From contig NC_081186.1 in NCBI RefSeq assembly GCF_029867415.1, forward strand, positions 18,360,930-18,424,929: a stretch of DNA of 64,000 nt, read 5' to 3'. Shown in pieces: positions 55,582 through 64,000 of this stretch. The position numbers and the translations under genes are program-made. The DNA is from Vicia villosa (Eukaryota; Streptophyta; Magnoliopsida; Fabales; Fabaceae). The notes below the pieces were generated by a model. That model had not been told where the DNA came from. It saw only the letters and a program-made list of their open reading frames with translations, and searched no databases. Numbering within the stretch: position 1 is the stretch's first letter; every line of letters begins with the position of its first letter.

Positions 55582-56892
55582 TCGCTACTGATATTGGAAA
55601 CGGGCGCGATAAATATAAACAAATTCACAGCGTTTAAAAAAATTAAAAAAAACAAAGCCACACGCCCTTTACTGTTCGTCCCTGTTCTTCTTTCTGGTTT
55701 GCGTCTTCCATGGCTAGCCCATGGCCTTCATCAATCCCTGCAAATCAACAATCAATAATGCACAATAAGAACCCAGATCGACTATAACCGGCCATACAAA
55801 CTCAACGAAAACCTCAATTCGGCCTAAGCTTGTTTCTAACAAAAGTTCCCAATTCGTGAGGTCAAAGCCCTAGCAATGGTACCTGCGTCAAAACTCAGCA
55901 ATACTCACCTAGAAATCTTATACATATCCATACGCATATAATCATGTAATTAAAACGTGTTTGCGATGCATAGCTTAACGTAATCGGTCATGAAAAACAA
56001 AAAGCAAACCGTGACACAGAGAATGGCGATTCGCGATGCTGCCTTAGATATTTGTGATGAGCGCGTTCACGGCTAAGATCGGTGGCTGGCGTTGTTGCGT
56101 CGTACGCGGTTTTGAGGAGGGACGTGATGCTGCTCGCGGTGGTGAGGCTTATTTTCACGGCGTCGGATGATCGGAGCTGTGTTGTTGATGTTGCTGAATC
56201 GGTGCGTGTTGACGCAGGTTTGATGAAGTTGTTGAGATTTAGAACCGTGGCTGAGTTCGTTGAATCGTTGGTGGATTGTTGTGGTGGTTGTCTTCAGGTA
56301 ATATAAACATGGAGATCAATGTTAATATGATGAAAGATTGGTGTTTAAAAGGATTATTGATGAGGAAAAGTTTGAAGATTACGGAAGGTTTGAATGGTGA
56401 TAGTAGCGAAGGGGAATTGTTTGTAGTACTGTTCGTGGTAGACAGAAAAGAATGGTTGGTTAAAGACAAAAAAATGGTTTTTGGAGTGTTCAAAAGTTGT
56501 AACAGTAACAGAATAAGGGTTTAGGAATTTTCTGTCAAGGCTGCAGCGTGAGAGAAAGTTAGAAGGGTCCCCCCTCAAATTGATCAACTGTTCCTTATTT
56601 ATAATGAGGAAATTAGGTTAGACTGAAAAATAGAATCAAATCACAAATTGATGATAGTTAACCAATAATAATTAAAATTTGAAATCAACTTTGATTTGAT
56701 CTCTAAATTATAACTATTTTGACCAATTTCATAGAAACTTTCCTAACATAAAATAAAATAAAATCAATTCAAATTTTTTTTTTTTTTGTATTTTGAATAT
56801 TTTGTGACTAAAAAGCATGAAATCAAGATTTAAATAAATAATAAATAAAAAATAAAAATAAAGTTAGTAGCAAAATAAAAGGTGGAGAAATA

Positions 56893-56971
56893 TCAAGAGT
56901 GGGATTCGAACCCGGGGCTTTGTACCCGCAAGTCTCACCCTCTTACCAAATGCGCCGTCACTTTTATTTGT
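56893..56971 (-). other. tRNA-like module in solo LTR B
   Basis: On the minus (sense) strand: GGCGCATTTGGTAAGAGG (A-box-like), CTTGCGGGTACAAAG, then CGGGTTCGAATCCCAC, an excellent match to the tRNA B box. It lies ~50 bp inside the LTR start. Homologous to the module in A (12980-13049). Confidence 0.7.
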
Positions 56972-57020
56972 AATAAAATGACGTTCACAAATATATGATG
57001 GCAAATTTTGGGGTATGACA

Positions 57021-59491
57021 GTGCTACTGAAGCAATTCCAAGAATCGATTGGGATGCTGTCTACGTTGAAATCTTTACAGATGGGAAGAAATCAAAGAAA
57101 GTTAAGGATCTGAAGAACATATACAAGATACGGACAGAGATTCTTCTAGGTTGTTTCTACCACAGGAAATCAACGAGTTCATAAGATTTCGTCAACAAAG
57201 ACCAACAATACATCATGCATTGCCTTGGTACTCAGAAAAAGGTGGATGTTCCTTACATCATATTCAATCATTTGTGGAATGCTGTAAATGACTCTAGATA
57301 TGAGAACAGGATGAAGCATCCAAACCAAAAGAGAAATATTATTCCTTTTGGGAGGATCATCTCAAACCTTCTGGTTTAATCTAAGATTATTGAACAACTG
57401 GAGTCTGCTGGTATAATCAATAATACTTACACCATTATTGGGAGTACTATGAATGCTAATACTCTGAAGAAGATGGGGATTATTCAAAATATTGATTCCA
57501 CTCCTCAAGCAAATCCAGTAGTTAGAACAAGAAGAGGTCCTGTTCTGGCTGATTTCGAAGTGTTCTTCAGAAATGAACGACCAGAGGTTATGGTTCATTA
57601 CCTTTCTATGCATAGGGAAGCTGGTTCTGAAATTGATCCTATCTGGATTAGCAAGCAGAAGCTTCTAACTTCTAAGGATGGAGTTCCAGATGTTGTGCCC
57701 CAGCAAGAAAGAAGAACAAAGAGAAGGTTAGACCTTCCATCTATTAGTGAAGAGAAGAGAAATGAAAAGAAGGCTGTTGAACAGAAGGAGAATCAGAAGA
57801 AAGAAGGTGAAATTGAAAAGAAAAGACAAAAGAAGGATGATAAGGATGAAGAAGGAAAGAAGAAGAAAAAGAAAGATAAGAAGAAAGATAAGTTGAAAGA
57901 CAAGAAAAAGAAAGAAGAAAAGAAATTAGTTGAAAAAGAAAAGAAGACGACAGAGGAAGAGAAGAAGGAAGAAGAAGAGAAGAAGGACGAAGAAAGGAAG
58001 AAGGAAATTTCAAAAGGAAAACAGAAGGTGGTAATTCAGAAGAAGAGGAAGATTGTTGGAGAAGAACCTGAAAGGCCTCACAAGAAGCGATCTTCAAGTA
58101 TTGTTATTTTTGAATCTGTTTCTGTACCTGTTTTATCTTCAAAATTTGTACCAATAGAAGTTCCCCTACTCTCTCAACCAGAAATTCAACCACAAAAAGC
58201 CCCAGCTAAATCACCTCCAACCACCAAAGTTCTCACCCCTCCTTCTTCACCCAAGACTAAAGGCACTGCGCCTAATCTTGTTTCTGACCACCCTGTTTCT
58301 GAACCAATCCTAGAAATCTTACCCCTCAACACCCTCTTTCCTCCTCACACCACTTTCTCCATTTCTCAACCTTCTCCTCATTCCACCTCCCCTATTGTAG
58401 ACAATCCTGAGGTCCGCAATACTGCTGCTTCTGAATCTTTTGATTCTGGTTCTTTCAACAACCTCCCGCGTGATTGTAACTACAAACCTAAACCTCGCCC
58501 TGACCCTGCTTTTATAGTCTTGGATTCTGACGATGAAGCAGATTCATTGCTTTCTCTTGACAGAGAACCTGAACCCTATTTCATTCTAAATCCAGACTCT
58601 TCAACCACCTAATTCAAAACCAAACCTTCTGAACTCTCTGTTGGTGTACGTTTTGAATTTGTTAAGCTTAAGGTACAGGCAGGTTTAGATGCACTGAAGG
58701 TTGCACATAATGCCAAGATGGATTATGTTGCTTCTGGGAATCTCTGGAGAGCTTTCAGAAGAGAAGTTCAATCTGACCTTCTAAAGCTGCAAGACGCTTG
58801 TTTGGCTGATGCTCCTGGTCCTTCTGGATTTCTTAGGGACTTTGAAGAAAGCTACTTCTATCCCATCAAAAGCTAGAAATCTCTTGAAGAGAAGGAATAT
58901 TTTGATGAGCTTGAAGAAGTGCATCCTCTGGCTATGGTCGTGTGGAAGCCTCAATATAACATTCTGACTGGAGACTTTCGGTCCTTATTCAATTGACTTA
59001 GGGAGAATCCCTCTGCTAAAGCACCAAATATGGTATATCCAAGCGTTGAATATCCATCAGAACCGGATGCTCTAACACCTCCAGAGAATCCGGCTGAGAT
59101 ACTTCTGGCTCTTGAGAATCCAGATGCTGCAATCCCTGCTCCTGTCTATCATGAAGATGCTTTTGTGTCAGAAACTGATGTTGAGAATCATCCGGCTGAG
59201 AAAACTCCTACTAAGGAAAATCAAGACGATGCTCTCAAGGTTGAAGCAAATGCTGAGAATCCTACTGTTTCGGACAATAGCTTTGATGCTTCTTCTAATG
59301 GACCTTCTGCCTCTGTTTTGATAAACACTATGAATGCTCTTCAAAAGAATCAAGCTGATTTGGCTACCCGTCTAGACAAGCACGAGGATACTTATGATGA
59401 GTTCAGATTATTCATGAAGAATCAGAAGGAAGACACTACTGAGATTAAAAACCTTCTGGCCATCTTAGCTTCTAGGCTTGGCCCGTCGTAG
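57021..59491 (+). pseudogene. Sirevirus E1 envelope-like gene, part 2
   Basis: Continues part 1 in the same frame for ~820 codons to TAG 59489-59491. In-frame stops are at 57182 (TAA), 57377 (TAA), 58610 (TAA), 58874 (TAG) and 58994 (TGA). I find no frameshift. The longest open piece is 57449-58612. Features: a Lys/Glu-rich, probably disordered segment (57750-58100) with basic clusters such as KKRKIVGEEPERPHKKR; a Pro/Ser/Thr-rich segment (58100-58440); a conserved block WRAFRRE...LQDAC (58690-58800) shared with E2; an acidic linker; and a C-terminal coiled-coil-like helix (59320-59470). No signal peptide or membrane segment is evident. Confidence 0.8.
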
Positions 59492-60380
59492 TCTGTCTTT
59501 GGTCTTAGTCTGTTTTCTTTGTTTCTATGCATCTGCTTGACTTGCATCTGTTTCTATCTTTTGTACCTTCTGATATTTAATCAATGAAAGTTTTATCTTC
59601 TTCACTCTGTGTGTCCTTTATCATCTGAATCTTTTAATGCTTTTTGATGTTATGACAAAAGGGGGAGAAACATGATAATTAAATTGATTTATTATATCAG
59701 TTGCTGGGAATAAGTCTCAACATTCCTAACATTATTTTCAAGTTCTATGTCATTGAGATTTTTTGCAGGATTGAAGATATTTTGAAAAAGCTCAACATAA
59801 GAAGCAAATACATGAGGAAAAGCAATTTTATAAAGAAGCATGTTCTTGAAGATTTGAAGCAAGCTTAGTGCCGTGAAGCTTCAAGATCAGAAGCAAGAAG
59901 AATGTTCTAATATTCTTCTTAGAATGCTCTGATACTTTCATGCTCTGATTTTCTTTAAGAATGCTCTGATATTATCAAACATGCTCTGATACATTCCAGA
60001 ATGTAAGAATGCTTCTATGATACATTCAAGAATGTTCTGATACAATCAAGAATGCTAGGATTCAATTGATTACAAAGGAGAAATTCAAAGCTCTGAAGCT
60101 GTCCTATGGAAGCAAGACGCAGAAGCTCTGAATATTCTGAAGTTCTATGCTAAGTGAAAGTCTCAACTGAAATGGAAAAATACTCAGGGAAGTTTTTTAT
60201 TTATAAAATTCTTCTAGTATTAATTTTAAGGGGAGATTGTTAATCTCAGGGGGAGACATATTCACACACTCTGATTATATGCTTATGCTATAACTGTGTA
60301 ATTGTCTTTGGTTATCTGATATTCTGGTTATAAATTCATATCAATTATATATGTTTTTGTCATCATAAAAAAGGGGGGAT
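59492..60380 (+). other. Sirevirus E1 3' non-coding region with multiple polypurine tracts
   Basis: PPT-like tracts are at 59656-59669 (ACAAAAGGGGGAGA), about 60229-60238 (AAGGGGAGAT), 60248-60258 (CAGGGGGAGAC), and the one next to the LTR at 60368-60379 (AAAAAGGGGGGA). Between 59920 and 60060 is a short repeat of AGAATGCTCTGATA. Multiple PPTs are typical of Sireviruses. Confidence 0.8.
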
Positions 60381-60729
60381 TGTTAGAACAAGATTTGTTC
60401 TGATCAATATTCTATGTTTTGATGATAACATTATATATGAATTTTGTATAAGACAATGTGGTACTCTAATCCTTTGCATTTTCCATTTCAGGAAATATAT
60501 AAAGAGTATGCACAAATCAGCGCTCAGAAGCACTGACTCAGAAGGTTCTGGATGGCTATATCAGAACATGCTCGGGCAAGACATCAGAAGATGGTCAAGC
60601 AGAATCAGAACATGAATTATGAAGCATCAGAAGAACATAAAGTCAGAAGCAGAAGCACTGAAGTTCTTATGGTATCACACTCAAGCTCTTCAAAGTCAGA
60701 AGACAAGAAGATGCTCTGCACCAAGCTGT
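60381..60729 (+). repeat. Sirevirus E1 3' LTR, first 349 bp
   Basis: Starts TGTTAGAACAAGATTTG after the PPT. It matches the first ~350 bp of the E2 LTR (61877 downward) in inverted orientation and is cut at GCTGT by E2. Open frame 60552-60776 crosses the junction and is not a gene. Confidence 0.88.
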
Positions 60730-61877
60730 TGAAGGATAGAAAAACACTTAGAAAGGGGGGGTTTGAACAAGTGTAGCTTTAAAACTTGTAAGATAAAAAC
60801 TATTTGCACAATGATTTTTATCCTGGTTCGTTGTTAACTAAACTACTCTAGTCCACCCCCTTGGAGTGATTTACCTCACCTGAGGATTTAGTCCACTAAT
60901 CACACGAGATTACAATGGTTTTCCACTTAGCCAACTGCTAAGTCTTCTAGAATATACTGATCAAAACTTGATCACTCTAGGAACAATCTACTTAGACACC
61001 TTCTAAGACTTTCTAGAGTATACTGATCAACAACCTGATCACTCTAGTTCTTACAACTTAATGTAAACAAATTCGTTTAAGAGTTACAATGCTTCTTATA
61101 AAGCTATTATCACAACTGTGGTTTTCTCTTAAGATTAAGCTTAAATCTCACTAAGATATTACAACAGCAATGTAGTGAGTTTGATGATGAAGTTTGAGAG
61201 ATTTTGATTTGAACAACGTTTCTGCAAGTTGGTTCAGAGTTCGTAATTCGTAAGTTGTAACATTTCTTCTTATCAGAACTTCATATTTATAGGCGCTTGA
61301 GAAGATGACCGTTGGGAGCATTTAATGCTTTGCGTAATCCGTACAACATTGCATTTAATGTTTCACTCTTTTGTCAACTACCTCGAGCCTTGTTTTCGTT
61401 GTGTCTACTGACGTTGCCTTTAATAGCTTCTAACGTTCTTTTTGTCAGTCAGCGTAGCCTGCCAATCTAGTACTTGCTTCTGATCTGATGTTTGTGTAAA
61501 CAACGTTTGAATGTCATCAGAGTCAAACAGCTTGGTGCAGAGCATCTTCTTGTCTTCTGACCTTGAAGTGCTTCTTAGCGTGATACCATGAGAACTACAG
61601 TGCTTCTACTTCTGATCTCAAGTTCTTCTGATGCTTCCATAGACCCATGTTCTGATTCTGCTTGACCATCTTCTGATGTCTTTCCAGACCATGTTCTGAT
61701 GTTGCATGCTGAACCTTCTGAGTTAGTGCTTCTTGCGCTGATTTTGTGCATACTATTTATATAATTCCTGAAATGGAAATTGCATAATATTAGAGTACCA
61801 CATTATCTCATACAAAATTCATACGCTTGTTATCATCAAAACTAAGAATATTGATCAAAACAAATCTTGTTCTAACA
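60730..61877 (-). repeat. Sirevirus E2 3' LTR (1148 bp)
   Basis: Sense start TGTTAGAACAAG at 61877; sense end CTATCCTTCA at 60730, preceded by the typical TTGTTCAAACCCCCCC. A minus-strand TATA box TATAAATA is at 61284-61291. Near the sense end is a series of short inverted repeats around TGATCA...CTCTAG (60950-61045). Confidence 0.88.
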
Positions 61878-62900
61878 ATCTCCCCCTTTTTGATGATGAC
61901 AAAAACATACATAAATGATATGAATTTGCGATCAGAATATCAGACGGCTAAAGACAATTACACAGCTATAGCATAAGCATATAGACTTTGTGTGTGAATA
62001 TGTCTCCCCCTAAGATTAATAATCTCCCCCTGAGATAAATAATCTCCCCCTGAAATAAATACTAGAAGAATTTTATAAAAGACTTCCCTGAGTATTTTCC
62101 ATTTCAGTTGAGACATTCACATATGCTTAGATCTTCAGAACATTCACAGCTTCTGATTCTTGCTTCCATAGGACAGCTTCAGAACTTGAATTTCTTCTAG
62201 AATCATTACATGCTAGATTGTATCAGAACATTGTTGAATGTACCAGAGCATCATCAGAGCATCTCTACATCCTGAAATGTTACAGAACAAAAACTAAACG
62301 ACAAAAGTCAGCATGAATGAATCAGAACATAAAATATGTATCAGAACATATAATATGTATCAGAACAAACAAAAGTAATGTTACAGAGCATATTTTATAA
62401 CTAAAAACATGCATCAGAACATATAAGGAATAAGAATGAGTTAGAGCATATTCTTTCAGAATATCAGAACATTTTTCCTTCTTGCTTCTGATCCTTGAAG
62501 CTTTATAGCACTCAGCTTGCTTCAATATCCATGAGCTTGTTTCTATACAGAATTGCTTTTACCCATGTCTTTACTTCTCATGTTGAGCTTTAAAGAGGAT
62601 CTTCAATTCCTGCAAAACACTCAAAGACATAGAACTTGCTAGTTCTGTTAGAAATGTGGAGCCTTTCTCCCAGCAACTGATAGAATAAATCAGATCATTT
62701 ATCACATTTTTCTCCCCCTTTTTGTCATAACATCAAAAACATAAAAGATTCAGATGAAAAAACAAGACAAACAATATGAGAGAAGAAAAGATAAATTTCA
62801 TTGATTGTCAAAGAGAGAAATTATCAGAAGTACAGGAGTACATGGAAGATGCATAGAAAACAGATGCAACAAACAAAGAAAACAATCTAAGACTCAAAGA
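61878..62900 (-). other. Sirevirus E2 3' non-coding region with multiple polypurine tracts
   Basis: On the + strand TCTCCCCCTTTTT (61880-61892), TCTCCCCCTAAG (about 62002), two ATCTCCCCCTGA tracts (62022, 62042) and TTCTCCCCCTTTTTG (62707-62721) are PPTs read in complement. Between 62220 and 62480 is a repeat around ATCAGAACAT. No gene. Confidence 0.8.
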
Positions 62901-64000
62901 CTAAGATGACCCTAGCTTGGACATGATCTTGGCCAGCATGTCATGAATCCCATTGTTGCTCTCAGTCTGCCTCCCCATGAAGGTGCGGAACTTAGCATTG
63001 ATCGTTCGTTGCTCATCCATGCGAGAAGATAGCTCAGCCTGGTTCTTCTAAATAACTTCCAGAGTCCTTGCGAGACGAGAAGGTTCATCAGAAGAAGCTT
63101 CACAACTTCTGTCCAGAGGGATAGCATTCTGAACCGCAGCTTCCATAGTCAGATCATCACCTAGATTTTCCTCAACAGGAATAGTTTCAGCAGGATGATC
63201 TTCAGCATCTGCTTCTCCATAGAAGCATCTCCATACTCTGCAGCAGGCACCTCAGAATCTCCATTCTCATGAGCCTGAAGAATGGCAGCCAGATTCCTTA
63301 GGGTAGAAGGACCTTCAACTTCTGGAGGATCAGCAACTTCTGGAATGACCAAGCTTGGATCTTCCTCAGAAGGATTCTCCCTCAGAAAGTCGAACAGAGA
63401 TTTGAAGTCTCCAATCAGAACTGGATACTGAGGTCTCTAGACCACAATCTCTCTGCAAGGGTTAGCTTCCATTGCTGCAGCAATTCTTGCTTCCTCAAGT
63501 TCATCAGTGAACAACTTCTCCTCAAAGATATATCTCCCTCTGAGACGACTGAACCAGAAGTCTTCATAACTCCTCAGAATCCCACAAGGGCGTGGAGCAG
63601 TTTCTACACAAATGTCTTGAAGTTCTTCAAAACAAGCATCTGCTTTTCTTCGGAAGATTCTCCAGAACTTTCGCATAACAACATCATTCAGGCCAGAACT
63701 TTCAACAATTCTGAGAGTATCAAAGACTCTTCTGAGATTCCTCTTTACCATTTCAAAAATTACACCAATAGGGTATTCTAGGCGGGATTTTATTTTGGTT
63801 ATTGGAGAGTCAGGGTTAGGGACAGAATAGGGTTGACGGTCTCTATCCAACCAATAAGAAGATTCTGCTTCATTCTCAGAGTCTAACACTACCATTTCAG
63901 CTTCAGGACGAGGCTTGAGAGTGTAGTTGCATTCACGGAGCAATTGCTCATGTGATGCAGAATCTGGAAGACCAGAACCAAGGGGGTTATTTAGAGAGGT
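62901..64000 (-). pseudogene. Sirevirus E2 envelope-like gene, C-terminal part
   Basis: The minus strand reads from the window edge (SLNNPLGSGLPDSASHE) through CNYTLKPRP, the block WRIFRRKADACFEELQD and VVLDSENEAE, each with a counterpart in E1 (CNYKPKPRP, WRAFRREVQSDLLKLQD, IVLDSDDEAD). TAG at 63437-63439 replaces the Trp seen in E1 (VVWKPQY). The frame reopens as RPQYPVLIGDFKSLF, then shifts near 63200; the end in another frame is a helix finishing at the TAG complement 62901-62903. The 5' part is outside the window. Confidence 0.8.

Larger units (their letters stand above)
45089..57020 (-). mobile_element. B: solo LTR of an element-A-like retrotransposon, host of D
   Basis: Without D it is ~3.66 kb. 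Sense (minus) start is TGTCATACCCCAAAATTTGCC at 57020 and sense end GTATAACA at 45089. Both ends resemble the LTR of A: the sense end shares GTGAACTGACTTTT and AGCAAGAGTCGCCACCGACT, the sense start CAAATTTTGGGGTATGACA (+ strand). No second LTR, PBS, PPT or gene is present, and it has a perfect target duplication, so it is a solo LTR left by LTR-LTR recombination. A minus-strand TATA box TATAAATA lies at 56596-56603. The AT-rich zone 54990-55320 holds nothing recognisable. Confidence 0.88.
43913..60729 (+). mobile_element. Sirevirus E1 (Ty1/copia), interrupted by Ogre-1, B and E2
   Basis: Visible parts: the pol 3' end (43921-44216), a spacer, an envelope-like gene in two pieces (44720-45083, 57021-59491), a 3' non-coding region with several PPT-like tracts, and the first 349 bp of the 3' LTR (60381-60729). 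An envelope-like ORF after pol and multiple PPTs are known Sirevirus traits. The 5' part lies left of Ogre-1, and the rest of its 3' LTR beyond E2, both outside the window. Confidence 0.9.
60730..64000 (-). mobile_element. Sirevirus E2, minus strand, runs off the right edge
   Basis: LTR 60730-61877, then on the minus strand several PPTs and an envelope-like gene up to the window end. Same family as E1. Inserted into E1's 3' LTR; the left flank is GCTGT (60725-60729), and the matching duplication would be outside the window. Confidence 0.88.

Noticed and set aside
55680..56530. Possible cellular gene fragment in B (frames at 56082-56524)
   Set aside because: Short frames without domains inside the LTR, on both strands; the minus-strand TATA and LTR ends explain the region.
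45089..57020. B as a complete LTR element
   Set aside because: Only one LTR-like end of each type, no PBS, PPT or internal domain, and perfect target duplication: a solo LTR.
57744..58097. Ser-rich minus-strand frame of 117 codons
   Set aside because: Shadow of the Lys/Glu-rich part of the envelope-like gene.

Overview
The window is repeat-only nuclear DNA from a legume, most likely tribe Fabeae (pea, vetch, lentil, grass pea). The lineage call rests on an Ogre element (Ty3/gypsy, Tat clade) with ~5 kb LTRs, an extra ORF before gag and an intron between protease and reverse transcriptase, inserted in a Sirevirus (Ty1/copia) with an envelope-like gene. I see no cellular gene, no convincing functional RNA gene and no CRISPR. 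Practically every base belongs to one of seven nested or abutting LTR retrotransposons.

Layout. (1) Ogre-1, + strand, 1-43912: partial 5' LTR 1-2824, PBS, leader, ORF1, gag-pro, intron, RT-RNase H, integrase, 3' UTR, PPT, 3' LTR 38936-43912; its first ~2.1 kb lie left of the window. (2) Element A, minus strand, 11111-35389, sits inside Ogre-1's RNase H with target duplication ACGTC; it is a non-autonomous Tat/Ogre-like element with no intact gene. (3) Element C, + strand, 18229-33476, sits inside A's LTR with target duplication GTAGC; it has two 3788-bp LTRs and one intact gag but no pol. (4) Sirevirus E1, + strand, 43913-60729, is interrupted by Ogre-1 in its pol, by B in its envelope-like gene and by E2 in its 3' LTR. 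(5) B, 45089-57020, is a solo LTR of an A-related element (sense strand minus) with target duplication GTGCT. (6) D, + strand, 46709-54975, sits inside B with target duplication ACTAG; it is a Tekay-like chromovirus with near-identical LTRs but a ruined pol. (7) Sirevirus E2, minus strand, 60730-64000, runs off the right edge.

How the parts work together. Ogre-1, with A excised and the intron spliced, encodes a continuous Gag-Pro-RT-RNaseH-aRNaseH-Int polyprotein broken by a single TAG. A and C lack enzymes but carry the same class of primer-binding site, a related PPT and, most strikingly, the same stem-loop module that follows integrase in Ogre-1. I read them as dependants mobilised by Ogre-type enzymes.

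Most interesting observations. Tandem stem-loops whose two arms change together from copy to copy occur in four arrays: after Ogre-1 integrase (36856-37002), later in its 3' UTR (38329-38630), in A (13545-14420) and in C (26500-27130). A shorter version with the same loop lies in the Ogre-1 LTR. Other observations are tRNA-like A-box/B-box modules in the LTRs of Ogre-1, A and B, and a shared palindrome-cluster-plus-motif layout in the LTRs of the unrelated elements C and D. LTR comparisons were made by eye and are approximate.
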